Shown: positions 35,327 to 46,900 of the stretch, in pieces | Position numbering within the stretch: the stretch's first letter is position 1 | How the letters are laid out: every line of letters begins with the position of its first letter | Source: Sorex araneus | Taxonomy: Eukaryota > Chordata > Mammalia > Eulipotyphla > Soricidae | Reading direction: 5' to 3' | DNA length: 64,000 bases | Assembly (NCBI RefSeq): GCF_027595985.1 | Contig: NC_073311.1 | Span: forward strand, 49,435,963-49,499,962 | The notes under the pieces: model-generated | Told to the model about the DNA's origin: nothing | Seen by the model: only the letters and a program-made list of their open reading frames with translations | Databases searched by the model: none | Translations under genes and position numbers: made by a program

Positions 35327-36026
35327 TGATGTTGATGGACCCCACAGGTGGCTCACATGAGTCGGAAGGAGAAAGACAGTCACTTTTTCCCGATCCACCT
35401 CTGCCACCTGGAACCCAGGGTTACTGGGTTCTTGTCTCGCTCGCAGAAAAAAATTTCAGGAGTAGACAAGCAGTGAAGTAAAACAAATTTTATTTGGAGG
35501 ATATTTGAAGGGAAGGAGGAAGATAAAAGTGAGAGACTGGAGAGTAAGAGAGACAAAGTGATGTGCTTAAGAGAGAACGCAGGTTTCTCCAAGGGTGGAG
35601 AGAGCCCCTACACACATCCCAGCGTTAGATAGAAAAGCATGAAAGTACACATCTCAGGAGGGGAAGTGCGGGCAACACATGTGCTCAGGCACCACATGTG
35701 CTCGGCCAGCCGGCGCAGCAAGCAGCACATAGGCTCGGGCAGCATATGTGCACCCTTCCTTTGTTCAAGGTGTCTTTTATAGGCTCTTCTTCGGTTATCG
35801 GTTATCTTGATTCGGAAGTTCTCGGGGCTGAATCACTAAAGTCGATTGTATTAAAGGAGAGGTTCGAGGATTTTTGAGGAGAGGAACTTCATGTGGAGGG
35901 TCCAATCTCCTCAGGGTCTGTTTTCTGTATCCACAGGGTGGATCAGTCTTAAGATTTCCTCCCAAGAAGTTCTGTTGACTGAAGTTTTATTGCCGAGGGC
36001 ATTTCCCTGTCTACCTGCCTACACCA
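35327..36026 (-). mobile_element. solo LTR-A, older copy
   Basis: Starts TGATGTTGATGGACCCCACAGG and ends CTACCTGCCTACACCA, in step with the provirus LTR over its whole length, including TTGTCTCGCTCGCAG and the reversed AATAAA and TATA regions. No TSD is visible. Plus frame 35,891-36,364 runs out of this LTR and is not taken as a gene. Confidence 0.9.
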
Positions 36027-36420
36027 TCTTTGAACTGCTGGTGATCCCTGATAGAAGCTGTTGTCTTTGTAGCTGGAGCAATTCCTCCCTAGGGGTCCTG
36101 AGAGTAACATGGGAGTTACCCCATTTCTTAGGGAACCATGAACTCAGGCTGGAGTTAGGATTTGGCTCTTGCTCTTCTGCTTCTCAAAGGGTCTCTGATC
36201 ATCCCCGCGGGATCCTGCACATCAGAGATATCTATACCCTGGGGCTGCTTTGGCTTCCGACTGTGACTTTTTCTGATCCAGTGTCAGGCTCTGTGTGTTT
36301 GCTACAGCTTCTATCAGAGAGAGGTTGTTACGCCTTACAAACTGTAGACCTCGGGCTAATATGATTTAGCTTTTCCTAACCCAAGGATCCCTCTAAGTTT
36401 CAAGGGGAGAGGAGAGGGTC
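36027..36420. other. unassigned, possibly LTR-A internal sequence
   Basis: CCCCATTTCTTAGGGAACC...ACTCAGGCTG (36,120-36,155) also occurs at 33,940-33,968 inside the insert of the other LTR-A copy. I infer shared retroviral sequence; nothing coding is recognised. Confidence 0.4.
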
Positions 36421-36474
36421 AAAGTTGCTTAAAGCTAAAAAAAAAAAAATCAAACAACAACAACAACAATAAAA

Positions 36475-36652
36475 GAGTCTGGAGCAATAGTACAGCGGGT
36501 AGGGTGTTTGCTTTGCATGCAGCTGACCGGGGTTTGATCCCCAGCATTCTATATGGTCCCCCAAGCACCACTAGGAGTAATTCCTGAGTGCAGAGCCAGT
36601 AGTAACCTCTGAGCATTGCTGAGTATGACCCAAAAAACAAACAAACAAAAAT
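36475..36652 (+). mobile_element. SINE-1 (SOR-like)
   Basis: GTCTGGAGCAATAGTACAGC ... GCTGAGTATGACCC with a CAAACAAACAAA tail. Confidence 0.93.
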
Positions 36653-37547
36653 AATAACACATAATTAATGATTTGGTCCTGATACTAAGGACATACAATG
36701 TTTATATAAACACTGAGAGACTCACAAGTTAATGTATTTTGTTGAAAACATGTATTATCCAACAATTAATATAGGGGCTTCTTCAGATCTTTCTTTAAGG
36801 AAAGCAATAGTTGCTGATAATGAATCATCATTAGTGTCACCCAACTCATGGCATGAAGTTGTAAATGGAGGAAGAGTATACATATACTGTTCCAATTAAA
36901 TTGAATAATGTGTCACCTTCAAAAGAGTGGCTGAAAGCCCACAATCAATTTAATATCCCTTACAATTTGATGGCTGACAAGACTGTCCACTATAATAAAT
37001 AACTTCTGCACTTGGAATAAAAAAAAGACTAATTATTTTAGAGTTTTGAAGGCTGCCCTGACAAAGCAAAGTGAATCATTCCTGAACCTTTTTGTGAAGG
37101 TTTTATTTATTTATTTATTGACCCTTAAAACGATACTTCCACAGTTGCAGTTGTATGTTATCGCCACAAGATGGCGATAAACTCACTTTTAAGTGGAAGT
37201 AAAAGCACCTGCTATAAAAATAGCACTCAGGAAAAGGCTTCTTAGTATATCGTTTTAAAATGCTGTTCTAAGAGGGGAGATATATATGAAAAAAATCTTG
37301 GAAGACAAATACTAAAATTCATATTAGAGTCGAGAATTTAGCATTCAAAAAAGGTTTGCTGGAAAGTGGAAGAACACGGAAAGGACAAAGCAAGCACTGA
37401 TGTTTCAGAGAAACCAAGTTTATATTCCTGGCTCCATCCACATTTAATTTTGTGACTTTGCCCAAATCAAACTCTGAGTAGCTCTCGCATGTAAAATGGG
37501 ATCATTTAACTCAGTAATATCTGGGTTTGTTTCTATTTTGTTTATTT
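36653..37547. other. unassigned AT-rich DNA
   Basis: Nothing recognised. 'tatcgccacaagatggcgata' (37,160-37,180) is a near-palindrome. Confidence 0.5.
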
Positions 37548-37700
37548 TCGGGGTTGACACTAGGTGGTGCTCAGGGCTTACTTCTGGTTCTGTGCTCAGA
37601 GATCACTTCTGGTGATGCACAGGGGACCATGTGTGGCACAGGAGATGGAACCCGGGTTGGCTGTGTGCAAGCAAATGCCCTATCTGCTCTATATCTCTCT
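37548..37700 (-). mobile_element. diverged SINE-1
   Basis: Reversed: GGGTTGACACTAGGTGGTGC, 'ggggaccatgtgtggcac', 'gaacccgggttggctgtgtgc', leading into the CCTT tract at its head side. Confidence 0.8.
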
Positions 37701-37705
37701 CGATA

Positions 37706-38175
37706 TCCCTCCCTCCCTCCCTCCCTCTCCCTCCCTCCCTCCTTCCTTCCTTCCCACCCTTCTTCCTTCCTTCCTCCCTTCCTTCCTTCCTTCCCTCCTT
37801 CCCACCCTTCTTCCTTCCTTCTTCCCTTCCTTCCTACCCTTCTTCCTTCCTTCCTTCCTTCCTTCCTTCCTTCCTTCCTTCCTTCCTTCCTTCCTTCCTT
37901 CCTTCCTTCCTTCCTTCCTCCTTCCTTCCTTCCTTCCTTCCTCCCTCCCTCCCTCCCTTCCTTCCTTCCTTCCTTCCTTCCTTCCTTCCTTCCTTCCTTC
38001 CTTCCTTCCTTCCTTCCTTCCTTCCTTCCTTCCTTCCTCCCTCCCTTCTTCCTTCCTTCCGTCCTCCCTCCCTCCCTCCCTCCCTCCCTCCCTTCCTTCC
38101 TTCCTTCCTTCCTTCCTTCCTTCCTTCCTTCCTTCCTTCCTTCCTTCCTTCCTTCCTTCCTTCCTTCCTTCTGTT
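37706..38175 (+). repeat. (CCTT)n tract, ~470 bp
   Basis: A long pyrimidine tract of CCTT units with CCCT and CACCC interruptions. It creates long open frames in every phase on both strands (up to 248 codons), all repeat artefacts. Confidence 0.98.
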
Positions 38176-38212
38176 CTTTCTTCCTTCCTTCTTTTTTCCT
38201 TCTTATGTTCCA

Positions 38213-38238
38213 TAGATAGATAGATAGGTAGGTAGATA

Positions 38239-38270
<32 letters not shown>

Positions 38271-38302
38271 GTAGATAAATAGACAGATAGATAGATAAGT
38301 AC
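38213..38302 (+). repeat. (GATA)n microsatellite
   Basis: GATA/GGTA units directly after the CCTT tract. Confidence 0.95.
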
Positions 38303-38305
38303 ATT

Positions 38306-38462
38306 TTGGGGCCACATCTATGGATACTCAGGTCTTACTCCTGGTTTTGAATTCAGAAATTGTTCCTGGTGGTGCTCAGGGAGTCATATGGGATGCCAGG
38401 ATCAAATCCAAGTCCACTGTTCTAGCACTGCAAATGCCCTACCCTCTGTACTATCCCTCCTG
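38306..38462 (-). mobile_element. diverged SINE-1
   Basis: Reversed: GGGGCCACATCTATGGATAC, 'gagtcatatgggatgccagg', 'cctctgtactatccctcctgc'. Confidence 0.82.
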
Positions 38463-38754
38463 CTCGCCTCTTTCTATTCTTTAAGGTCCACTGATCATTT
38501 TTGCTTCAACTTGAACATGGTACGTGTCCAATAATACACTCCCTGAGTCTGAGTTCTCAGCGGTGTTGGCACTAGAAGAAAACGTCTGCTAAATGCCATT
38601 GACCTTCTTTTGCTGTGAATAGGTTCCAGGTGTTGCAGTCGATTCAGGTGAAGTAGGCAGAAGAGAGGCGGTAGCTTCAAGAGGCAGCTGGCTGCCTCCT
38701 GAGTCACCTACCTTGGTCACACAGAAAAGTGCCTGGGAGGGTCTGGATTTCTTT

Positions 38755-39330
38755 TTTTTTATTCTTTTTATTTTTTTAAATTTATTTTATGGAATCACCG
38801 TGAGATAGTTACAAATCTTTCATGTTTCAGGTTCCGCCATACACTGATTGAACACCCATCCCGCCACTAGTGCGCATTTTCCACCACCAATGTCCCCAGT
38901 ATCCCACACCCCCCTCCCCGGCTCCATTCCCAGTTCTCACCCTGTCTCTATGGCAGACAATTTCCCCAATACTCTCTCTCTATTTTGGGCATTGTGTTTT
39001 TGCTCGAATTTTTCTCACCATCATTCAAGCCCATCTGCCAGGGCCAGATGCTAGATTATTTTCCATTGCTCATTTTGAATATCATGAGAGCTTCTGGAAT
39101 TCTAGGTTGTAAATGGCTGGGTTCCAGAGACATCTCTGTAGGATACTAATCCATTTTTGGGATTCAATTGGGAGTCTCTAAACTAGGGCTGTTGGAGCGC
39201 TAAGACGGAGCCTGCCGGCAGATTGTGGGCATGACAGCCAGGCTGCCGAGGGGGCGGGGAGCCGGGGAGGGACAGCCCAGCTCCTCTGCTGCCATGAGGC
39301 CTGGAGACTAAGTCCTGAAACTCACATACC
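38755..39330 (-). mobile_element. LINE-1 3' UTR (antisense)
   Basis: GAATCACCGTGAGATAGTTAC, 'ccaccaccaatgtccccagtatcccac', 'ctctatggcagacaatttcccc' match the 3' UTR of the LINE-1 at 41.2 kb. It continues into a GC-rich 'aggctgccgaggggg' block as in other copies. Confidence 0.78.
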
Positions 39331-39796
39331 TGGGCCTTGTTTGTGGAAGCTCTTGGCTGCCAGGATTCCGTCTGGAATAGGCAGACCTTTAAACTTTAGT
39401 AGAAAGAGAGGTGTGAAGCAGAAAATGCTTGATGAGTCAGAGGTCTAAGTAAACCAAAGGTTTACTATCGGTTTAATTTAATCTTCTGGAGAAATGACAA
39501 AAGACCCAAGTTCACTAGGCTTGGACCTAGCACCTAGTGAAATAGCCAAATCAAACACTGAAACACTGTGAAGTCTTCATTAATTTATGTCATATAAACA
39601 AACAAAAAGTTCTAAAAGGTTTTGATATCCTAAGACTGAATTAGTGGTTATCAAAAGTAAGGGGAGAGTAAATCAGGTAAAGGGGTAAATTGTGTGGTGA
39701 AGGATGAAACTACACTTTTAGTGGTAAAATTATCACTGATTTTTGTGAGTGAGACTCTAAATTTTTTAAGAATTCTTTTAAAAGTGATTTAAATTT
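39331..39796. other. unassigned non-coding DNA
   Basis: No recognised feature. Confidence 0.5.
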
Positions 39797-39952
39797 GGGG
39801 ACCACAACCGATGATGGTCAGGGGTTACTCCTGACTCTGCACACAGGAATGACTCCTGGTGAGCTCAGGGGACCATATGGGATGCTGGAGATTGAACCCG
39901 GGTCAGCAACATGCAAAGCAAGCGAGCACCTTCCTCAATGAACTCTGGTCCC
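39797..39952 (-). mobile_element. SINE-1 (SOR-like)
   Basis: Reversed: GGGGACCACAACCGATGATGG ... GGGGACCATATGGGATGCTGG ... CTCTGGTCCC. Confidence 0.9.
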
Positions 39953-40410
39953 AAGAGTTACTTTGATAACATGTCTCTTTCCCAAATATCTTTTCTGACC
40001 CTCACATTTCACCACATGTTGGTGATGGAGTTTTTTTGTGGTTTTCTTTACAGTTTATTCTTTTTTGCAGTAACAGTCTGTCTTCACTTACTTTGGGTCT
40101 GTCTAGAAGATATTCAAAATCTAGCTACTACTTTAGTTTTAGTGGCAGAGCATGGAAGTCAGCTGCTGGGAACTCTCGTCCTGGCCGTGGTCCTGGTTTC
40201 TTTACATTGCGATGTACAGGTTGATATTTTTCTTCCTTGTGGGGAGGGAGTGGGTTGAGTCATGCCCACAGTGCTGGTGCTTTCTCCTGACTCTGTGCTT
40301 GGAGGTCTCAAAGGGACATATTCAGGGGAAACTGGTACCAAGGCTGACCTTCGTCCCTGTGTTGTCTCTTTAGCCCTATACATTGATTTTTAATAACATT
40401 CACCTGAGAC
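39953..40410. other. mostly unassigned; SINE relic near 40,240-40,330
   Basis: 'gttgagtcatgcccacagtgctggtgctt' with '...cctgactctgtgcttgg' follows the reversed SINE-1 order in poor condition. The frame at 39,911-40,258 has no known domain. Confidence 0.35.
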
Positions 40411-40587
40411 ATATAGTGATAGCATGGGGGTAGGGCGTTTGCCTTGCACGTGGTCAACCCGGGTTCTATTCCCAGCATCCCATATGATCCCCTGAGCACT
40501 GCCAGGGATAATTCCTGAGTGCAGAGCCAGGAGCAACCCCTGTGCATTGTGCATTTGTGCATTGCCAGGTGTGACCCAAAAAGCAAA

Positions 40588-40590
<3 letters not shown>
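40411..40590 (+). mobile_element. SINE-1 feeding an AAAG repeat
   Basis: AGTGATAGCATGGGGGTAGGG ... CAGGTGTGACCCAAAAAGC, with a duplicated GCATTGTGCATTTGTGCATT segment before the tail. The tail AAAAAAAG leads straight into the AAAG tract. Confidence 0.93.
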
Positions 40591-40838
<248 letters not shown>

Positions 40839-41186
40839 CAAGGCCATCTTGTGCTGCACATTGGGCCTCCATGGAAGAAATCAAAGGTGACATCTAAGGG
40901 GGATGGGGTAAAATTCTGCTGAAAATCATTGTATTTTATAATATGCTTAAACGTTCACATTCTGTAATAGATGTAAAAATTTTCACATAATTATGGTAGG
41001 CGCTTATTTTTAGTTGCAATGTGTAAAAAAAGAAAATAAAGCATATTTCTCTTTGAAGATCTTTCGTACATAGTATTTTCTCTTCTCTGTCCAAGCCTGT
41101 ATTTATTTGTTTCCAGGAAATTTTTTTTATATAATGTAAATTCATTCCTTCAGCCTTGAGATAATTATACTTCAGCCTATTTTCTT
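40839..41186. other. unassigned AT-rich DNA
   Basis: No recognised feature. Confidence 0.5.
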
Positions 41187-44100
41187 TTTTTTCTTTTTTT
41201 CTTTTTCTTTTTATTTTTTTAAAAAATTTTTAATTAGTGAATCACCGAGAGGGTACAGTTACAGATTTATACATTTTTGTGCTCATGTTTCCCCCATACA
41301 AAGTTCGAGAACCCATCCCTTCACCAGTGCCCATTCTCCACCACCAGTAAACCCAGCGTCCTTCCCACCCTTCCCAGTCCCTTCTCCCCCCACCCCAAAC
41401 TGCCACTATGGCAGGGTATTCCCTTTGTTTTCTCTCTCTGATTAGGTGTTGTGGTTTACAATAAAGGTGTTGAGTGGCCATTGTGTTCAGTCTCTAGTCT
41501 ACATTCGGCACGCGGCACCCCTCACCCACATGACCTCCGACCACATTTTACTTGGTGTTCCCTTCTCTGAGTTGCTCAGAGTGAGAGACCAGCCTCCAAG
41601 CCATGGAGTCAACCTCCTAGTACTTATTTCTACTATTCTTGGGTGTTAGACTCCTAATCTATTATTCTATATTCCACAGATGAGTGCAATCTTTCTATGC
41701 CTGTCTCTCTCTTTCTGACTCATTTCACTTAGCATACTTTCCATGCTGATCCACTTATATGCAAACTTCATGACCTCATTTTTTCTAACAGCTGTATAGT
41801 ATTCCATTGTATAGATGTACCAAAGTTTCTTCAACCAGTCATCTGTTCTAGGGCACTCGGGTTTTTTCCAGATTCTGGCTATTGTAAACAGTGCTGCGAT
41901 GAACATGTAAGTGCAGATGTCATTTCGACTATACTTTTTTGCTCCTCTGGGATATATTCCCAGCAGTGGTATTGCTGGGTCAAATGGGAGCTTAACCTCT
42001 AGTTTTTTGAGAATCGTCCATATTGTTTTCCAAAAGGGCTGAACCAGTCAGCATTCCCATCAGCAGTGTAGAAGGGTCCCTTTCTCCCCACATCCTCTCC
42101 AACAGTGGTTGCTTTTGTACTTTTGGATGTGTGCTAGTCTCTGTGGTGTGAGGTGGTATCTCATGGTTATTTTGATCTGCATCTCTCTGATGATTAGTGA
42201 TGCAGAGCACTTTTTCATGTGCCTTTTGGCCATTCATATGTCTTCCTTGGAAAAGTTTCTGATCATTTCTTCTCCCCATTTTTTGATGGGGTTGGATGTT
42301 TTCTTCTTGTAGAGTTCAACCAGTGCTTTATATAACATTGATATCAACCCCTTATCTGATGGGTATTGTGTAAATATTCTTTCCCATTCTGTAGATAGTC
42401 TTTGTATTCTGGTCACTGTATCTTTTGTGGTGCAGAAGCTTTTTCATTTAATGTAGTCCCATTTGTTGATCTCTGTTTTTACTAGATTGCTTAGTTCCAT
42501 GTCATCTTTGAAGATACCTTTATCTTCAATATCGTGGAGGGTTTTGCCGACCTTGTCTTCAATGTACCTTATGGTTTGTGGTCTCATGTTGAGGTCTTTA
42601 ATCCATTTTGATCTGACTTTTGTGCATGGTGTCAGGTCAAGGTCTAAGCCCATTCTTTTACATGTGGTTGTCCAGTTGTGCCAGCACCAGTTGTTAAAGA
42701 GGCTTTCCTTGCTCCACTTCACATCTCTTGCTCCCTTATCAAAGATTAGATGATCATACATTTGAGGTTGTGTGTAGGGTTATTCCACCCTGTTCCATTG
42801 GTCTTCAGCTCTGCCTTTGTTCCAGTACCATGCTGTTTTAATTGTTACCGCTTTGTAGTAGAGTTTAAGGTTGGGGAGGGTGATGCCTCCCATCATCTTT
42901 TTCCCAAGAATTGTTTTAGCTATCCGTGGGCGTTTATTGTTCCATATAAATTTCAGGATTGCTTGATCCGTTTCTTTGAAGAATGCCATGGATATCCTTA
43001 TAGGGATTGCATTAAATCTGTATAATGCTTTGGGGAGTATTGCCATTTTGACAATGTTTATTCTCCCTATCCATGAGCAGGGGATATGTTTCCATTTCCT
43101 CATGTCCTCTTTTATTTCATGGAGTAGCGTTTTATAGTTTTCTTTGTAGAGGTCCTTTACTTCTTTAGTTAAGCTGATTCCAAGGTATAGGATTTTCTGG
43201 GGTACGATTGTGAACGGGATTGCTTTTTTCATGTCCCTTTCCTCTGTCTCATTGTTTGCGTATAGGAAGGCCATGGATTTTTGGGTGTTGATTTTATAGC
43301 CTGTGACTTTATTGTACAGGTCAATTGTTTCTAAGAGTTTCTTACTAGAGCTTTTAGGTTTCTCTAGGTATAGTATCATATCGTCTGCGAATAGTGAGAG
43401 CTTGATTTCTTCCTTTCCGATCTGAATCCCCTTAATATCCTTTTCTTGCCTGATGGCTATTGCTAATACTTCCAGTACTATATTAAAGATAAGTGGTGAG
43501 AGTGAGCATCCTTGTCTTTTCCCAAATTTTATAGGAAAGGCCCTTATTTTTTCTTCATTGATGATAATGCTTGCCCTAGGTTCGTGGTAGATGGCTTTGA
43601 CTATCTCGAGAAAAGTTCCTCCAAAACCCATTTTGGTGAGAGTTTTTATCATGAATGGGTGTTGGATCTTGTCAAATGCTTTCTCTGCATCTATTGATAT
43701 GATCATATGGTTTTTATCTTTATTTTTGTTGATAGGATGCTATATGTTGATTGATTTCCGAATGTTAAACCATCCTTGCATCCCCGGGATGAATCCCACT
43801 TGGTCATGGTGTATGATCTTTTTGATGAGTTGTTGGATTCTATTTGCTAGTATTTTGTTGAGGATCTTCACATCGGTGTTCATCAAGGATATTGGTCTAT
43901 AGTTTTCTTTGTTAGTGGTGTCTTTGTTTGCTTTTGGAATTAGGGAGATATGTGCCTCGTAGAAACTGTTCAGGAGGGTTCCTGTCTTTTCAATTTCCTG
44001 GAAAAGCTTAAGGAGAACTGGCAACAAGTCTTCTTTAAATGTTTGGAAGAATTCGCCAGTGAATCCCTCTGGACCTGGGCTTTTGTTTTGGGGGAGACTT

Positions 44101-45287
44101 TTGATTATGGTTTTGATTTCCTTGATATTTATGGGCCTATTCAGGTATTTCATGTCTTCTTGGTTCAGTCTTGGAAGATTGTAGGAGTCAAGGAATTCGT
44201 CCATTTCTTTTAGGTTCTCTTGTTTCGTGGCATACAGACTTTCAAAGTAGTCTCTGATGATCCTTTGAATCTCCTTGGTTTCTGTTGTGATGTCCCCCTT
44301 TTCATTTCTGATTCGGTTTATTAGGGTTTTCTCTCTTTCTTTCTTTGTGAGTCTTGCTAGCGGTTTATCAATCTTATTTATTTTCTCGAAGAACCAGCTC
44401 TTTGTTTCATTGATCTTACGGATTGTTTTTTGGGTTTCCATATCGTTAATTTCTGCTCTAAGTTTTATTATTTCTTTCCTTCGATCTGGTTTGGGTTCCT
44501 TTTGCTGGTCCTCTTCTAAGATCTTGAGCTGCGAAGTCAAGCTATCAACATAGGCCCTTGCTTCCTTTCTGAGGAAGGCTTGTAGAGCTATAAATTTTCC
44601 CCTTATCACAGCTTTAGCTGCGTCTCATAGGTTCTGGTAGCTTGTGTCTTCATTCTAATTTATTTCGAGGTATCCTTTAATTTCTTCCTTGATTTCCTTC
44701 GTGACCCACTCATTGTTCAATAGTGAGTTGTTTAATTTCCAAGTGTTTGATTTGGTTCTCCGTGTCTGTGCGTGATTAACTTCCATCTTCAGTGCATCAT
44801 GGTCTGAAAAGATAGTTGATACAATTTCTATCTTCCCAATTCTATTAAGGTATAATTTGTGGCCCAGAACGTGGTCTATTTTGGAAAACGTTCTGTGTGC
44901 GCTGGAAAAGAATGTGTATTCTTTCTTTTTGGGGTGTATAGCCCTGTATAGGTCTATTAGCCCTGTCTCTCCATTTGTTCCTTCAGAGCCATCGTTTCCT
45001 TGCTGAGTGTTGTTTTTGTTGATCTATCCAGAGGTGATAAGGCAGTGTTGAAGTCTCCAACTACTATCGTGGTGCTAATTATGTCCTCCTTAAATTCTGT
45101 TAGGAGTTCTTTCAAGTATTTAGCTGGTCCTTCATTAGGTGCGTATACGTTTGAGAGTGTGATTTTTTCCTGTTGTACATATCCCTTGATGAATAGAAAA
45201 TGACCTTCGCTGTCCCTTCTGATCTTTTTCAGCCTGAAATCTATGCTATCGGATACTAGTATGGCCACCCCCGCTTTTTTTTTTTTT
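41187..45287 (-). pseudogene. 5'-truncated LINE-1 (ORF2 + 3' UTR)
   Basis: About 4.1 kb of LINE-1 in reverse. ORF2 is the endonuclease/reverse transcriptase that drives target-primed retrotransposition of itself and of SINEs. Frames in order: 45,307-44,957 (endonuclease, ...GDFNT...), 44,609-43,740 ([21 protein letters not shown]...), 43,706-42,780 ([17 protein letters not shown] motif at 43,380-43,391), 42,761-42,444, 42,416-42,234, 42,279-41,992 and 41,906-41,667 (C-terminal YTMEYYTAV region). A TGA lies near 44,623, and frame shifts occur near 43,720 and in the 3' third. The 3' UTR (41,664-41,225) ends in the tail ...CTTTGTATGGGGGAAACATG. The RT catalytic motif survives but the copy is dead. 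Confidence 0.95.
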
Positions 45288-45288
45288 G
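45275..45288. other. LINE-1 5' end / LTR-A junction
   Basis: A 13-base T-run (A-run on the LINE-1 strand) separates ORF2 sequence from LTR-A text. LTR-A lacks its first bases here, and no LTR-A lies at the other end of the LINE-1, so the LINE-1 is not simply inserted into an intact LTR. Confidence 0.75.
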
Positions 45289-45742
45289 AATGAAAATTCA
45301 GATTCAACAGTCTCTGGGAAGGAGAATCTTAAGACTTGCAGATTCAAGGAGACAAAGGACCAGAGGAAACCATCAGCAGACACTGAGGACCTGAGAGGAC
45401 CCCTCCGGACCCCTCTGTTATTCCGATTAACTTCCAGCCAAGGCGTCTCCAGAACACCCAGGACCAAGATAAACCTATAAAAGCCAGCCCAGTAGCCCAT
45501 TCAAGGCTTCCTCCACCCTTGGAGAAGCCCGTGTTCTCCCTTGAGCACGTTATTCTTACTATCACTCTCTCACTTATCCCTTCCTCCCTCCCTCAGAAAC
45601 CTCTGAATAAAATCTATTTACTTCACTGCTTGTCTACTCCTGAAATTCTTTTCCGCGAGCGAGACAAGAACCCAGTAACCCTGGGTCCCGGGTGTTTGAG
45701 GCAGTTGGAGAGAAGGTGACCGTCTTTCTCCCACCGACATCA
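45288..45742 (+). mobile_element. truncated LTR-A (plus strand)
   Basis: GAATGAAAATTCAGATTCAAC to CCCACCGACATCA follows the provirus LTR on its own sense strand, with TATAAAAG near 45,476-45,483, AATAAAAT near 45,606 and CGCGAGCGAGACAAGAACCC. The first ~30 bases and about 200 internal bases are missing. No primer-binding site follows, so it is a solo or 3' LTR. Confidence 0.9.
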
Positions 45743-45941
45743 GGATGGTATCTGCGGGCGAAATAAAGAATCTTCATGGGGAAAAAAAAGGCTATAGGGG
45801 AAATAGAAAAGCAGGTACAAACATATAACACTTCAAATACAAAGCAGTACAAATACAAGCTCAGAATTACCAGAAAGTTTTGGCTTACAAATAATCAAGA
45901 CTGACTTGGGGAACTGTGACTATGAGAGGTAAAATAGAAGG

Positions 45942-46198
45942 GAAAAGTTAAAGATAAACTTTAACTAAGTTAGGGATGCAAGCAAGGGCATTGTTAACTT
46001 CTCAGGGAGCAAGAAAGGGGGCAATTGACTGATATACCTAAAACACTTAGGGTTAATATCTAACACAAAGGAAAGGTTGAAGATAGACTTTAACCAAATT
46101 AAGAATATTAGCAAGGGCATGGTAAGCTTCTCTGGGAGGTGGAAAGGGGCAATTCACCAGTGAAGCCTAAAACACTTAGGGTTGATATCCAACATTAG
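45942..46198. repeat. tandem duplication, ~128-bp unit
   Basis: Units 45,942-46,070 and 46,071-46,198 share GAAAAGTTAAAGATAAACTT / GAAAGGTTGAAGATAGACTT, AGCAAGGGCAT and CCTAAAACACTTAGGGTT. They are imperfect, so the duplication is old. Confidence 0.88.
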
Positions 46199-46687
46199 AG
46201 AGAATATCTTTTAAGACTAGGAGATAAAGCAGGAGCCAAGGGGGATTTAATGAATGTATTTGTGAGAAACAGATGAGCACCCCTGTGCTCATTTACATGT
46301 CAATGACATGTTCTATGTAATTTTTCTCATCTAAAGAACAGAATGAGATGAGGACAGTGTAGCTGTCCTGCCAAGAGTGCTCAAAACCCACCAAAAGTCT
46401 CTGAACTCTGAACATTGGGAAGAGTCCTCTGAGAATGAGTCCAATTTTTATTTGGTTGGGCTCGGTAAAATGTAGGAGTTAGGACATGTAGATAGATGGG
46501 AGCCTATGTTCCTATTAGCAAATTCACTGCGGAGAAGTTAAAAAACTGGGCTTTGAATTCTAAGGGTCACTAGAAAAGCCACTTTGAGTGTGTCTACAGG
46601 AAAAGAACCCTCTAAGTAAAACCCCAAAGTTGCAATAATGCCCTGAGAAATATAGTTTATGTCATAAAATGTAGTGGGTTGCATAGG
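46199..46687. other. unassigned non-coding DNA
   Basis: No recognised feature. Confidence 0.5.
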
Positions 46688-46688
46688 C

Positions 46689-46900
46689 TGGAGCAATAGT
46701 ACAGTGGGTAGGACACTTGTCTTGAACACAGCTGACCTATATTGAATACCTTTTTAATTGCTATCTCATTTCTTCTTTGTCCCATATAGTGTCCCATATG
46801 GTCTACAAGCACCATTAGTAGTAATTTCTTAATGCAGAGTCAGGAATAACCCCTGAGCACTGTCAGGTGTGACCCAAAACAATAGCAAAACAAAACAAAA
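46689..46900 (+). mobile_element. SINE-1 with internal insertion
   Basis: GGCTGGAGCAATAGTACAGT ... CAGGTGTGACCC. About 40 extra bases (46,750-46,790) stand before the CCCATATGGTC block. Confidence 0.9.

Noticed and set aside
35891..36364. 157-codon plus-strand frame
   Set aside because: It runs antisense through the LTR-A copy and beyond with no known domain.
37527..38317. Long open frames (up to 248 codons) on both strands
   Set aside because: They are translations of the CCTT tract; every phase is open because a 4-base repeat without stop codons reads through.
42780..45307. Reverse transcriptase frames as an active LINE-1
   Set aside because: The RT motif is intact but a stop, frame shifts and a truncated endonuclease exclude activity.
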